DNA of 64,000 nt from Acrocarpospora phusangensis (lineage in GTDB: Bacteria > Actinomycetota > Actinomycetes > Streptosporangiales > Streptosporangiaceae), in NCBI RefSeq assembly GCF_016862995.1, contig NZ_BOOA01000007.1, positions 118,298 to 182,297 of the forward strand, read 5' to 3'. Position numbers and translations under genes: made by a program. Position 1 is the first letter of the stretch; each line of letters opens with the position of its first letter. Of this stretch, positions 21,868 through 29,314 are shown one piece after another. Below the pieces are notes generated by a model. It was not told where the DNA came from and ran no database searches. It saw only the letters and a program-made list of their open reading frames with translations.

Positions 21868-22265
21868 ACACCCAACACCCCACCCCCGCAACGGGCCCCA
21901 CAGGGCAGGGGGTGCTGGTGGTCCCCATCACCCGCGAAATCCTCGCGAACGCCACCATCGGCGAACTCGCGTCCGCCTTGCACGACGAGGGTTACGAGGT
22001 CCAGATCATCCCCGCCGGGATGGCCAGCCTCCCCGAAACGCGCGTCCTCGCCCGCCGAGGCGACTACCACGCCACCGGGGCAAGCCTCGACCTTCGTGAC
22101 GCCCTGGCCGCAGCGGCTCTGTACACGCCCGGAGTCGCCTCGCGTATCCACGCCGCCGACCGGGCCGCTCGCACCCGCAAGTGGTCCGGCAGGCGCGGCG
22201 GCCCCTGCATCGGCCCCCAGGCCGAGGAGGAGTACCGGCGCGAACAGGCCGACTACGACGACTAG
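21864..22265 (+). CDS. Hypothetical protein, element left arm
   Basis: 133 residues starting at a GTG that overlaps the upstream stop (GTGA), so translation is coupled to the HTH-SWIM gene. The centre (ATIGELASALHDEGYEVQIIPAG) looks like an alpha/beta segment; the C-terminus is basic then acidic. No known motif is visible. Confidence 0.55.
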   Translation: MNTQHPTPATGPTGQGVLVVPITREILANATIGELASALHDEGYEVQIIPAGMASLPETRVLARRGDYHATGASLDLRDALAAAALYTPGVASRIHAADRAARTRKWSGRRGGPCIGPQAEEEYRREQADYDD

Positions 22266-22273
22266 AAGACGGA

Positions 22274-22301
22274 CGGGCCAGGTGTCCTACCACCCGGCCC
22301 G
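22274..22301 (+). terminator. Intergenic hairpin 1 of the CPxWC cluster
   Basis: Arms CGGGCCAGGTG and CACCCGGCCCG pair over 11 bp with one mismatch; loop TCCTAC. It shares the GGTGTC-N2-AC-CACCCG centre with the hairpin at 23101-23136. It could terminate or attenuate transcription before the next gene. Confidence 0.55.
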
Positions 22302-22344
22302 GCCTGGATCCCTATCCCCGAGTGCACGGAACGGAAAGAGACCC

Positions 22345-23094
22345 ATGAACAACAGTATGGGCGCCAACGACGACGCCGACACCAGTTCCCCCAGCACCGA
22401 CTTCGCCCCCGACACCTCGCCCGTCACCTGGCTGACGGGTGACTGCCCCGCCTGGTGCGACGGCTTGCACGCCGCCAACGAATGGGGCTCGGACCGCCTC
22501 CACATGGGGCACGTCGGTCGCGTCGAACTCCTGACCATGAGGTTCTTCAACCACGGGAGCGAGAACGCGCCCCGCTACCTCCCTCGCGCCATCGAGATCA
22601 ACCTGGCACAGCAGTACCGGGAGATCGAGCCGAGGCTCACCTTCGAGATGGACCTCGGGGCCAAGGAAGTCCCTGAACTGTCCCTCACGGAGGCCCAGAG
22701 CTTCATCGCGGCCCTCGCGGCGGCGATCGTAGGAGAACTCCCGCTCGACCAGGCCAAGAGGCTCGTGACGTCTCTGGGGGTGACGATCGCCGGGCGCCTT
22801 ATCGGGGAGCGGCCGGAACGCGCCACACCCGAATGTCCGCCATGGTGCGAGGACCACACCGGCGGCCACCGGACCGACGACGGGGCATGTTGCCGCGACC
22901 TTCAGGGCGAGTACGGCGACATCGCCATGACGGAATGCGCCGACATGGGCGCCCCGGCGCTGTGTGTCCGTCCGGCCAGCCAGGAGCTGACGGTCGACCA
23001 GGCCGAGGAACTCGCTAGGGATCTGCTCCTGCAGGTCGCAGCGGCTCGGCTCAAGGACGCCAGCGACGGCGGGGACGCCGTCGAGATCGAATAG
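22345..23094 (+). CDS. Protein with two CPxWC-H motifs
   Basis: 249 residues; ATG with GGAAAGAG in front. Two related modules each open with DCPAWC or ECPPWC followed by an acidic/His stretch (residues about 30-140 and 165-245). Both end in a helix that reads LTEAQSFIAALA or LTVDQAEELARDL. Proteins with a CPxWCxxH start are common in actinomycete mobile elements (from memory annotated DUF6907); the Cys/His residues suggest metal binding. Function unknown. Confidence 0.6.
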   Translation: MNNSMGANDDADTSSPSTDFAPDTSPVTWLTGDCPAWCDGLHAANEWGSDRLHMGHVGRVELLTMRFFNHGSENAPRYLPRAIEINLAQQYREIEPRLTFEMDLGAKEVPELSLTEAQSFIAALAAAIVGELPLDQAKRLVTSLGVTIAGRLIGERPERATPECPPWCEDHTGGHRTDDGACCRDLQGEYGDIAMTECADMGAPALCVRPASQELTVDQAEELARDLLLQVAAARLKDASDGGDAVEIE

Positions 23095-23100
23095 CGCAAC

Positions 23101-23136
23101 GGACCCAGGCGGGTGTCTCACCACCCGCCCGGGTCC
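23101..23136 (+). terminator. Intergenic hairpin 2 of the CPxWC cluster
   Basis: GGACCCAGGCGGGTG pairs with CACCCGCCCGGGTCC over 15 bp with one mismatch; loop TCTCAC. Same position and centre as the hairpin before the preceding gene, so the gene-hairpin unit appears duplicated. Confidence 0.6.
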
Positions 23137-23168
23137 TGACCCCACCCCTGCACACACAGGAGCAAGGC

Positions 23169-23540
23169 ATGGTCATCGACCCTAGCGCCCACGTCAGCCC
23201 GCCGCACTGCCCCGTCAGCTGGTGCGGCGAAGGCCGGCCCGTGTGGAACAAGCCCCACGGCCGCGCCCACATCGCTGACCTCACCACGATCGACTGCGGA
23301 GACCGCGCCGTCGCCGCCCTCCTGTACCGACTTGTGGACGAACGCGACCCGGCCAACGCGTGGGTGCGCGTCCAGTACGGCCTCGACCTCGCGAAGCCGA
23401 CCAACGTCGACATCAACCCGGACGTGGCGTCGCTGATCGCGGACGCCCTGGCGATGGTGCCGTTCCAGCTCATGCCCGACTTCACCGCCGCCCTGCGTCT
23501 CGGCAAGACCACGCTCGCCCGCGAGACGGCTCGGCCCTAA
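23169..23540 (+). CDS. Single-module CPxSWC protein
   Basis: 123 residues; ATG preceded by AGGAGCAAGG. The N-terminus carries HCPVSWCGEGRPVW, a one-residue-longer variant of the CPxWC motif, followed by a His-containing stretch and an amphipathic C-terminal helix. It is a paralogue by pattern of its neighbours. Function unknown. Confidence 0.6.
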   Translation: MVIDPSAHVSPPHCPVSWCGEGRPVWNKPHGRAHIADLTTIDCGDRAVAALLYRLVDERDPANAWVRVQYGLDLAKPTNVDINPDVASLIADALAMVPFQLMPDFTAALRLGKTTLARETARP

Positions 23541-23551
23541 CCCTCTCGGCC

Positions 23552-23588
23552 GCCCTCCGGCCGGCGACCTCACCGCTGGCCGGAGGGC
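23552..23588 (+). terminator. Intergenic hairpin 3 of the CPxWC cluster
   Basis: Perfect 11-bp arms GCCCTCCGGCC and GGCCGGAGGGC separated by 15 bases, followed by TTCCCCC. Terminator-like; sequence differs from hairpins 1 and 2 but position is equivalent. Confidence 0.55.
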
Positions 23589-23615
23589 TTCCCCCAACCC
23601 CTGCCAAGACAGGAG

Positions 23616-23972
23616 ATGGAGACCTTGAAAGAAGTACCCGACGCCCGGGACCAGGCGCCAGAGAACAACCGTTCGGGCGAGTGCCCGGCCTGGTGCGGCG
23701 TCCCCGCACCGCACCCTGACCTCAGCCACCTCCGTTCCATCGGCCTGGTCACCGCCCATCGCATCGAGCTCACCCTGATCGGAGATCAGGAGACCGATTA
23801 CGTCCTGGTGGACGCCAAGGGCTTCCCGCTGATCGGCCACATCTTCGAGCTGTCCGAGGCGCGCGCCGAAGTGCTCGGCATTCTGCTGAGCCACCTGGGT
23901 TTCGCGGACCTGCGCATCCTCGGAGCGGCCCTCACGTGCGGCTACCGGCTCATCTCTGAGGGGTCGGTATGA
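23616..23972 (+). CDS. Single-module CPxWC protein upstream of transfer genes
   Basis: 118 residues. ECPAWCGVPAPHPD matches the CPxWC motif of the two preceding genes and is followed by a beta-rich segment and a helix (LSEARAEVLGILLSHLG). The ATG abuts AGGAG too closely for good initiation; TTG at 23625 has better spacing and may be the true start. Its stop overlaps the DUF2637 gene start (ATGA), tying this family to the transfer-like genes. Confidence 0.6.
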   Translation: METLKEVPDARDQAPENNRSGECPAWCGVPAPHPDLSHLRSIGLVTAHRIELTLIGDQETDYVLVDAKGFPLIGHIFELSEARAEVLGILLSHLGFADLRILGAALTCGYRLISEGSV

Positions 23973-24835
23973 CGAACCCTCGCCCGGCCATGAGCCCGGC
24001 CACGCGCCGCTTCGCCTTCACCGTGATTTCGGTGATCGCGGCCGTCGCCGCGTACGTCTCGTTCCGCCACCAGTTCGGTCTGGCCATCGCCGCCAAGGAG
24101 CCGCCCGAGGTGGCGTGGACGCTGCCCGTCCTCATCGACGGCATGATCGCCATGGCGTCGCTCGTCATGCTCGACACGTCCAAGCGCGGCCAGGCAGCGC
24201 CATGGCTCGCCCGCCTCACCCTGGCTGCCGGCGCGCTGGCCACACTCGCTGCCAATGTGGCGCATGGCTGGTCGGGCGGATGGGAATCCCGCCTGATCAG
24301 CGCGGTCGCGCCGCTGGTCTTGGTGGTGGCGTACGAACTGCTGATGGGCATGCTCCGCCGCGGTGCCATCGTCGCCGAATCGGCGATCTCCGGACCGCCT
24401 GCCGACCAGCCCTCCGTGCCCATCGCCGACGTGCCGGTCCTGACGCCCGCCGTACCGCGCACGGCCAGCGAGGCGGCCCGCGCCGCCTACGAAGCCTCCA
24501 TCACCGAGGGCAAGCCGATCTCTGAGCGCGGCCTGGGCGACCGCTTCAACCTCACCCGCCCCCAGGCCCGGCAGACCATCGGCCACGTGGTCATCGAGGC
24601 GGTCGCGGCCGATCTCTCCGGGCAGCTCGGTATGCCGCAGGCCGACCGCGTCGCCAGCCAGTACGGCGTCTCGCTGAAGCGGGCGGGCGAACTCATCGCT
24701 GCGGCGGTCGAGGGGCGCGCCGAGACACCCGTCCCGGAATCGGCCGATGGCGGGCTGGTTGCCGGGCCGACTCCGGGCGAGGTGCTGCGAGAGCGGTACG
24801 CCGCCGTGAACGGGACTGGGCGGCGCGATGGCTGA
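23969..24835 (+). CDS. DUF2637 membrane protein (SpdB-like)
   Basis: 288 residues. Four predicted membrane helices occupy the first 125 residues (FAFTVISVIAAVAAYVSF, then LIDGMIAMASLVML, LTLAAGALATLAANVA and ISAVAPLVLVVAYELL). This is the DUF2637 pattern found next to TraB/FtsK genes in Streptomyces plasmids and integrative elements. The C-terminal part holds a helix-turn-helix-like region (SERGLGDRFNLTRPQARQTI). It overlaps the translocase by 8 bp. It may be the membrane partner of that pump. Confidence 0.75.
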   Translation: MTNPRPAMSPATRRFAFTVISVIAAVAAYVSFRHQFGLAIAAKEPPEVAWTLPVLIDGMIAMASLVMLDTSKRGQAAPWLARLTLAAGALATLAANVAHGWSGGWESRLISAVAPLVLVVAYELLMGMLRRGAIVAESAISGPPADQPSVPIADVPVLTPAVPRTASEAARAAYEASITEGKPISERGLGDRFNLTRPQARQTIGHVVIEAVAADLSGQLGMPQADRVASQYGVSLKRAGELIAAAVEGRAETPVPESADGGLVAGPTPGEVLRERYAAVNGTGRRDG

Positions 24836-26654
24836 ACCAGCCGCCGAACACGGGCCGGACGCGGAAGTCATTCCGCTCCGGCCCTCGGCCGTCCCCGCAC
24901 CCGTCCCTGCCATGCCCGCCGGCCCGGGGGAGAGGCGGCATCGGGTGCGCCGGTTCATCCAGTGGACCCGCCAGCACCGGTACGGGAGCCGTGCCGTCAA
25001 GGGCGCATGGACCATCGTGGCGACGCCCGCCGTGGGCACCGGGAAGATGACCGCCAAGGGGTGGCGGTGGATCCGCGCCGACGACTACGCGGACGCCGAC
25101 AACCCGATGTTCCGCGAGCAGGTCCGTACCCGCCGGCGGCGTACCGCCTGGTGGGTCGGCGGCCTGTACGCGGCCGGCAGCGGAGCGAGCATGCTGTGGT
25201 GGACGCCCGCCCCGCTCACCGGGGTCGGTGTGGCGGTCGCGGCCGGGACCATCATCGAGGGCAGCCGTCGCTTCCAGCACCGCGCCAAGAAGCCCGGCTT
25301 CCCGGGCCTGAACAAGAAGACCCCGAGCGAGAACCTGGTCACCCGGGCTGCCGTTGCCGCCAAGCTCGGCCGCGCCGAGGGCATGCAGCTGGCCATGCCC
25401 GTGCTGACCGAACCGGACGGCTGGTCGACGGTCCTGCAGTTGCCGCCCGGCCAGCGTGCTCGCGCCTGCCTCGGCAAGGAGGGCGACTTCGCCTCAGCGC
25501 TCGGGACGGGGGAGACGCAGGTCGTCTTCACGCTGGTGCCCGAGCATGCGGGCCGCCTTGAGGTGTTCGTGGCCAAGTCGGACCCGTTCCTCAAGCTGCA
25601 CCCGTCGCCCCTGCTCGGCCGTACGGACCCGATCGACTTCTGGGCGGGCATTCCGGCCGGGGTGAACGCGCGAGGCCGGGAGGAGCGCCTACGGCTCGTT
25701 GACGCCTCACTCCTGGTCGCCGGGGAGCCGCGGGCGGGGAAGTCGGCGGCGGTGAACGGCATCATCGGCGCGGCGGCGCTGGCGGTCACGCCGAGGATCC
25801 ATCTGTGGGACGGGAAGGGCGCCGGGGACCATCGGCCGTGGCGGCGCATAGCGCACACCGCGGAGAAGCGGAACGCGGCCGGGCTGCTCGACCACCTGCG
25901 CCGGATGCAGGACCGCATGGAGCAGGTCTTCGACATGCTCGACGAGGCGGGCGGCTCGTCGAAGCTGAACCCCGAACTGTGCCGCCAGCTGGGCGTGGAC
26001 ATCGAACTGACGATCGTGGACGAAACCAGGTACTACGTGACCTCCCCGCACGGACCGGAGATCGTACAGGCCGCCACCGACATCGCCTCGCGCGGACCGG
26101 CGGCCGGGATCCTGCTCGTGCTGGCCACCCAGCGGATGACGAAGGAGGGCATCCCGCCGGAGCTGAAGGGCGTGTGCTCGCTGCGGTGGGCGATGCGCTG
26201 CCCGGACGTGATCGCCTCCAACGCCGTCCTCGGCCCGGGAGCGGCCGGCGCCGGGTACGACGCGTCGGAAATCCCGCGTACGCACCGCGGCGTCGGGATC
26301 CTGGACGCGGACGGCGCCGACCCGGTCAAGCTTCGGTCGTACTACCTGAACGACGAGGGGCCGGACCTGGTGGCCGTGGCCGATGCGGCGTACGCACTGC
26401 GGGCGGCGGCCGGCACCCTGCCCGCCCGAGAGACCGCGCAAGACGGCATCGTCGTAAGCGGGTCGGCGGAGATCCTGGCGGCGTTCGGCGATGACGAGAA
26501 GCTCCTGCCCGGGGAGCTGGCCGAGCGGCTCGGCTGGACGCGCCAGCACCTGGCCGACGCTTTGCGCGGTGTGCAGGTGCGGCAGATCTGGCGTGACGGC
26601 GGGAACGCCGGACGCGGATATTACCGGGAGGACGTTGCCGCACGGGCTCGTTAG
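24828..26654 (+). CDS. FtsK/SpoIIIE/TraB-type DNA translocase
   Basis: 608 residues. Two membrane helices near residues 105-145 precede the motor. Walker A is GEPRAGKSAAVN at about 300, Walker B is ELTIVDETRYY at about 398, and LLVLATQRMTKEGIPPELK is the FtsK-family sensor region. The last 80 residues form a winged-helix-like module (LLPGELAERLGWTRQHLADAL), the place of the DNA-recognition domain in TraB/FtsK. In conjugative actinomycete elements this single protein moves double-stranded DNA between cells. In a phage it could move or segregate DNA. Confidence 0.82.
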   Translation: MAEPAAEHGPDAEVIPLRPSAVPAPVPAMPAGPGERRHRVRRFIQWTRQHRYGSRAVKGAWTIVATPAVGTGKMTAKGWRWIRADDYADADNPMFREQVRTRRRRTAWWVGGLYAAGSGASMLWWTPAPLTGVGVAVAAGTIIEGSRRFQHRAKKPGFPGLNKKTPSENLVTRAAVAAKLGRAEGMQLAMPVLTEPDGWSTVLQLPPGQRARACLGKEGDFASALGTGETQVVFTLVPEHAGRLEVFVAKSDPFLKLHPSPLLGRTDPIDFWAGIPAGVNARGREERLRLVDASLLVAGEPRAGKSAAVNGIIGAAALAVTPRIHLWDGKGAGDHRPWRRIAHTAEKRNAAGLLDHLRRMQDRMEQVFDMLDEAGGSSKLNPELCRQLGVDIELTIVDETRYYVTSPHGPEIVQAATDIASRGPAAGILLVLATQRMTKEGIPPELKGVCSLRWAMRCPDVIASNAVLGPGAAGAGYDASEIPRTHRGVGILDADGADPVKLRSYYLNDEGPDLVAVADAAYALRAAAGTLPARETAQDGIVVSGSAEILAAFGDDEKLLPGELAERLGWTRQHLADALRGVQVRQIWRDGGNAGRGYYREDVAARAR

Positions 26655-26659
26655 GAGTA

Positions 26660-26694
26660 CTGCTAGGGCCTGGCGTGGCGCTAGGCCCTAGCAG
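26660..26694 (+). terminator. Terminator after the translocase gene
   Basis: CTGCTAGGGCCT and AGGCCCTAGCAG are perfect 12-bp arms around an 11-base loop, 5 bp after the stop. The arms contain CTAG, which recurs at 26723 and 26731 in the following non-coding DNA. Confidence 0.7.
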
Positions 26695-26839
26695 GTGGTC
26701 TAACGGGTGCTGACCTGCGACCTAGCGGTTCTAGCGAGGTGTGAGGCATCAGTTCTGGAGCCCGTCGTCCACGTCTTGCATGCGGTATCACGGGAGAGAC
26801 GCTTCGCTCCCAGAACCCGTTGGCCAGTGCCCCTCCCAG

Positions 26840-26912
26840 CCAGACAATTCATCATAAAGATGATAATGAATCGTCTGGTTCCAGTCATTGGTATGAGTCC
26901 AATGCATGTTGG
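26840..26912. repeat. AT-rich palindrome cluster in a 480-bp gene-free gap
   Basis: 26655-27134 has no convincing gene. Within it, 26840-26878 is an imperfect 39-bp palindrome (arms CCAGAC, ATTCAT, AT facing AT, ATGAAT, GTCTGG), far more AT-rich than its surroundings. Next to it are CATTGG/CCAATG (26886-26904) and CCAATGCATGTTGG (26899-26912). This could be a regulatory region, a transfer-related recognition site for the translocase or a second origin-like site. Confidence 0.5.
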
Positions 26913-27134
26913 AACAATGGTCTCAAGCCGATATGTTGCCGGAGAGCGACAAAGGGCCCAGGCCGCTGGCACGGCTCAGGCCCTCTGTTGCGGAGGTTGA
27001 TGGCGACCGACCATTTGCCGACTGCTCACAAACCCCCAGCAAGTGACAGCGCGAGGGTATCCGGATGCGGAGCGTCGAAGCAAACGGTCGGTGGCCTTAT
27101 GAGCCATTCGTCCATTTCGACAACGGAGACTCGC

Positions 27135-27269
27135 ATGTCCGACTTCTCGCTCCAAATCACCATTCCCGAATCCTGGGGCCGACACATCAGAGTCGTCGTC
27201 GTGGTGATCGTGCTCGCCGCCGCTCTCGGCCTTGGCGACCACGTCTACCCGATCCTGTCCGCCCTCTAG
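27135..27269 (+). CDS. Small single-pass membrane protein
   Basis: 44 residues with GGAG six bases before ATG. An amphipathic start (MSDFSLQITIPESW) is followed by one strongly hydrophobic helix (VVVVVIVLAAALGLGDHV). A strong terminator follows 22 bp later, so it is a free-standing unit. Function unknown. Confidence 0.5.
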   Translation: MSDFSLQITIPESWGRHIRVVVVVIVLAAALGLGDHVYPILSAL

Positions 27270-27291
27270 GCGGTACGCGCGAGAAGCTGAA

Positions 27292-27330
27292 GACGGCCCG
27301 GGTGCCCCTTCCCGAGGCACCCGGGCCGTC
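27292..27330 (+). terminator. Strong intrinsic hairpin
   Basis: GACGGCCCGGGTGCC pairs perfectly with GGCACCCGGGCCGTC (15 bp), loop of nine bases. It ends the small membrane-protein gene. Weaker hairpins (CCCGAGGC/GCCTCGGG at 27377-27400) follow. Confidence 0.8.
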
Positions 27331-27407
27331 CCTGGCCTCACCGAGGTCCCTCAAATACCTCCTTGGTGAGTCCCTTCCCGAGGCCGGCCAAAGCCTCGGG
27401 GTTGATC

Positions 27408-27448
27408 GGTCGGCACGGCCAGTTCCTGCGCAGCAAGCCGTGCCGACC
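27408..27448 (-). terminator. Hairpin closing the leftward gene pair
   Basis: GGTCGGCACGGC (27408-27419) and GCCGTGCCGACC (27437-27448) form a perfect 12-bp stem with a 17-base loop, immediately beyond the stop of the gene at 27452. Confidence 0.65.
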
Positions 27449-27451
27449 AGC

Positions 27452-27739
27452 TCATGGGGACTTGTCGGTCAGCCGGACGAAGAAGTCGAGCAGGAGTTCA
27501 CCGGCCCGCTGCTGGGCGTCTTCCCACGTGGTGCGGCGCTCTAGCGCAGCGGAGCCGTTCTCGGCAGGCAGAAGGGAGTGAATCTCCAGCCCGTCGAACG
27601 TCTCCGTGATTCGGGCCACCGTGACTCTGCCGACCTTGCCTCGGATCGCTCCGCTCGGGCGACGAGCCCACCTGATCGTCCAAGGGCCCGCGTGGGTCTG
27701 CTCCTGCCAAGCCTGGTTAGTCCATGTCACGTGCTGCAC
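27452..27739 (-). CDS. Hypothetical protein
   Basis: 95 residues from a GTG start at 27739 (an in-frame GTG at 27730 is possible). The protein has a Trp-rich beta-like N-terminus (MQHVTWTNQAWQEQTH) and an amphipathic C-terminal helix. It overlaps the preceding gene by 13 bp, so the two form a unit. No family recognised. Confidence 0.45.
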   Translation of the reverse strand: MQHVTWTNQAWQEQTHAGPWTIRWARRPSGAIRGKVGRVTVARITETFDGLEIHSLLPAENGSAALERRTTWEDAQQRAGELLLDFFVRLTDKSP

Positions 27740-27933
27740 GCCTCTCGTGCCTTGTTCCGTAGCTGCTCGGCGAGGCCGGTAGCGAAGTCGTCGACGTACG
27801 CACTGGGCAACCCGTAAGCGGGTCCGTGGGTGATCGCGTGAAATCGGCCGTCGTATTCGAAGCGGTATCGCTCGCCGAACTCGTCGCGCAGGCTGCCCAG
27901 TTCGGGCGGCTCGTCATGTGCAGACCGGGACAC
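27727..27933 (-). CDS. Hypothetical protein
   Basis: About 68 residues if GTG at 27933 is used; a TTG at 27975 would extend it but lies in the operator palindrome. The product is acidic and aromatic (LRDEFGERYRFEYDGRFHAITHG). It is divergent from the GntR gene and overlaps the next leftward gene. The start is uncertain and no Shine-Dalgarno is clear. Confidence 0.4.
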   Translation of the reverse strand: MSRSAHDEPPELGSLRDEFGERYRFEYDGRFHAITHGPAYGLPSAYVDDFATGLAEQLRNKAREACST

Positions 27934-27962
27934 GGGGTCATCGTAGGCAGCTTGCGTATGGA

Positions 27963-27974
27963 TGGCTATAGCCA
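27963..27974. promoter_or_regulatory. Palindrome TGGCTATAGCCA in divergent promoter region
   Basis: A perfect 12-bp palindrome lies midway between the GntR gene and the leftward gene pair, the expected position for a GntR autoregulatory operator. A related TGGCTAGCCA occurs at 56384-56393 in the right-end regulatory region. Confidence 0.45.
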
Positions 27975-28028
27975 AGCATGATGAAGTGTGGGTTCCTACA
28001 GGTCAGCGTGGTTGCATACGGTCGGCGC

Positions 28029-28274
28029 GTGATCGTGTGGAAGCCGAACCTCCCGAAGTCCGACCAGATCGCGAACATCATCCGCGAGCGCATCGCGGAC
28101 GGCACCTACCGGCCTGATGAGGCGGTGCCGAGCCAGTTCCAGTTGGTCGAGGAGTTCGGCGTGGCCAGGGGCACGGCGCGTAAGGCCGTGGTCAAGCTGA
28201 TGGAGTCTGGCGACGTCTACACGGTGCGCGGGCTGGGCACGTTCGTCTCGCCGCCCAAGCAGCCGAGTTCATGA
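28029..28274 (+). CDS. Small GntR-type winged-helix regulator
   Basis: 81 residues consisting almost only of the GntR winged helix: KSDQIANIIRERIADGTY, then VPSQFQLVEEFGVARGTARKA and the wing YTVRGLGTFVS. No effector domain follows, as in plasmid Kor-type regulators. GTG at 28029 gives a normal GntR start; the frame is open to an ATG at 27978 but those residues fit no homology. It probably represses transfer-like or lysogeny genes. Confidence 0.75.
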   Translation: MIVWKPNLPKSDQIANIIRERIADGTYRPDEAVPSQFQLVEEFGVARGTARKAVVKLMESGDVYTVRGLGTFVSPPKQPSS

Positions 28275-28328
28275 AGCGGCCTACACAATGCAAATTGCAC
28301 CAGCTCTTGCACGCAATACTCTTCTGGG

Positions 28329-28559
28329 TCAAGATTTTTTTAAATGGGTGCGCGCCGTGCCGTCCAATGCCAGCAGTGCCGTCCCTCCGCATGCTGCGGC
28401 TACAAAGACCATCTGAGCCACGGTGGGCGCGCTGTTGAAGTTGGCCGCCAGGCCGAACAGCATCGTGGCGGTGGGGAGAGCCCATGGGAGACGGCGTCTC
28501 GGCGCGCCTTGCCGGCGCTGCGCACGTCCTCCCATACGGTCAACGCTAAGTCGCCGCAT
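28329..28559 (-). CDS. Possible small two-helix membrane protein
   Basis: 76 residues: a basic N-terminus (RRQGAPRRRLPW) then two hydrophobic segments (LPTATMLFGLAANF and MVFVAAACGGTALLAL) and a basic tail. Codon bias is only fair and the 3' end is AT-rich (Leu-Lys-Lys-Ser). It may be real but is weakly supported. Confidence 0.3.
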   Translation of the reverse strand: MRRLSVDRMGGRAQRRQGAPRRRLPWALPTATMLFGLAANFNSAPTVAQMVFVAAACGGTALLALDGTARTHLKKS

Positions 28560-28691
28560 TCCGGGATGAGTCGCACCGAGCGGTGATGATTATGTCGCCG
28601 TCGGTGGACCTGCGAGCCCTGACGTTGTCAACCCTCCAGCGCGAGCGCGCGTCTCACAGGCACCTGACGCCCCCGCCACAGGAGCCCCCTC

Positions 28692-28925
28692 ATGATGCCC
28701 CAGCCCGTCCAGATCCGCCGCTCCACGCCCGCCTTCAGGACCGCACTCGGGGCCGTCCTCGTCGGCCTGCTCATCTACTGGGCGGTCGGGTTCGTCCGCG
28801 ACTCCATCGCGTGGATGACCCTGTGCAACGCCAACCCGGGCGCTGCGATCAACGCCACAGCGTTGTTGGGCGGCCCCTCCGTCAGCGAGTGCGCCCTGGT
28901 CCGGATGAGCCAGAGCCGAAGCTGA
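28692..28925 (+). CDS. Small membrane protein
   Basis: 77 residues; ACAGGAG lies 8 bp before ATG. One membrane helix (TALGAVLVGLLIYWAVGFV) is followed by a short extracytoplasmic part with two Cys (MTLCNANPG and VSECALV) that could form a disulfide. A strong hairpin follows, and the lysis block converges from the other side. Function unknown. Confidence 0.55.
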   Translation: MMPQPVQIRRSTPAFRTALGAVLVGLLIYWAVGFVRDSIAWMTLCNANPGAAINATALLGGPSVSECALVRMSQSRS

Positions 28926-28936
28926 CGAGCATGCGA

Positions 28937-28966
28937 ACGGCCCCGGGTCGCGCCCCCCGGGGCCGT
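28937..28966. terminator. Bidirectional terminator between convergent blocks
   Basis: ACGGCCCCGGG and CCCGGGGCCGT form a perfect 11-bp stem, loop of eight bases, between the rightward small membrane-protein gene and the end of the leftward late operon. Confidence 0.7.
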
Positions 28967-29001
28967 CCTGTCGCGCTGGCTCTCAGGTCGAGCGCGACGT
29001 T

Positions 29002-29259
29002 CTACCGCTGATGCCCCGGCAGGTCCGGCCGCGGCGTGTGCCGGGCCTTGTAGCCCGCCACGGCCGCCATCGCCGTCGGGATCAGCGGAATCCCCACGGC
29101 CTCCAGCCAGTCCGGCAAGAACTCGATCAGCGAATGATCCGCGTCCACGACCTGCAGGACCGCCAGGCCGGCGACGCCCAGGATGTACTGGACGAACGTC
29201 ATGGCCTTGACCTTGGCCTCGACCGGCGGCCGGCTGTACGTGATGGGTTCTCCGTGCAT
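29002..29259 (-). CDS. Holin-like membrane protein
   Basis: 85 residues. Two hydrophobic segments (FVQYILGVAGLAVLQVV and AVGIPLIPTAMAAVAGY) and a basic C-terminus fit a small actinophage holin, the membrane pore that releases endolysin. It is the last gene of the late leftward operon, just after the endolysin gene. Sequence alone does not distinguish holin from antiholin. Confidence 0.65.
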   Translation of the reverse strand: MHGEPITYSRPPVEAKVKAMTFVQYILGVAGLAVLQVVDADHSLIEFLPDWLEAVGIPLIPTAMAAVAGYKARHTPRPDLPGHQR

Positions 29260-29314
29260 AGCCCCTCCTTCAGGGACTGCCCGCCAGCCATCCGGCGGGA
29301 CGTTCGGTGGGTGG

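Noticed and set aside
26707..27000. A 97-codon rightward frame across the palindrome cluster
   Set aside because: No Shine-Dalgarno, poor codon bias, frame crosses the palindromes, product without plausible fold.
27978..28028. Longer GntR start at ATG 27978
   Set aside because: The extra 17 residues match no GntR homology, and the GTG at 28029 gives the normal family start.
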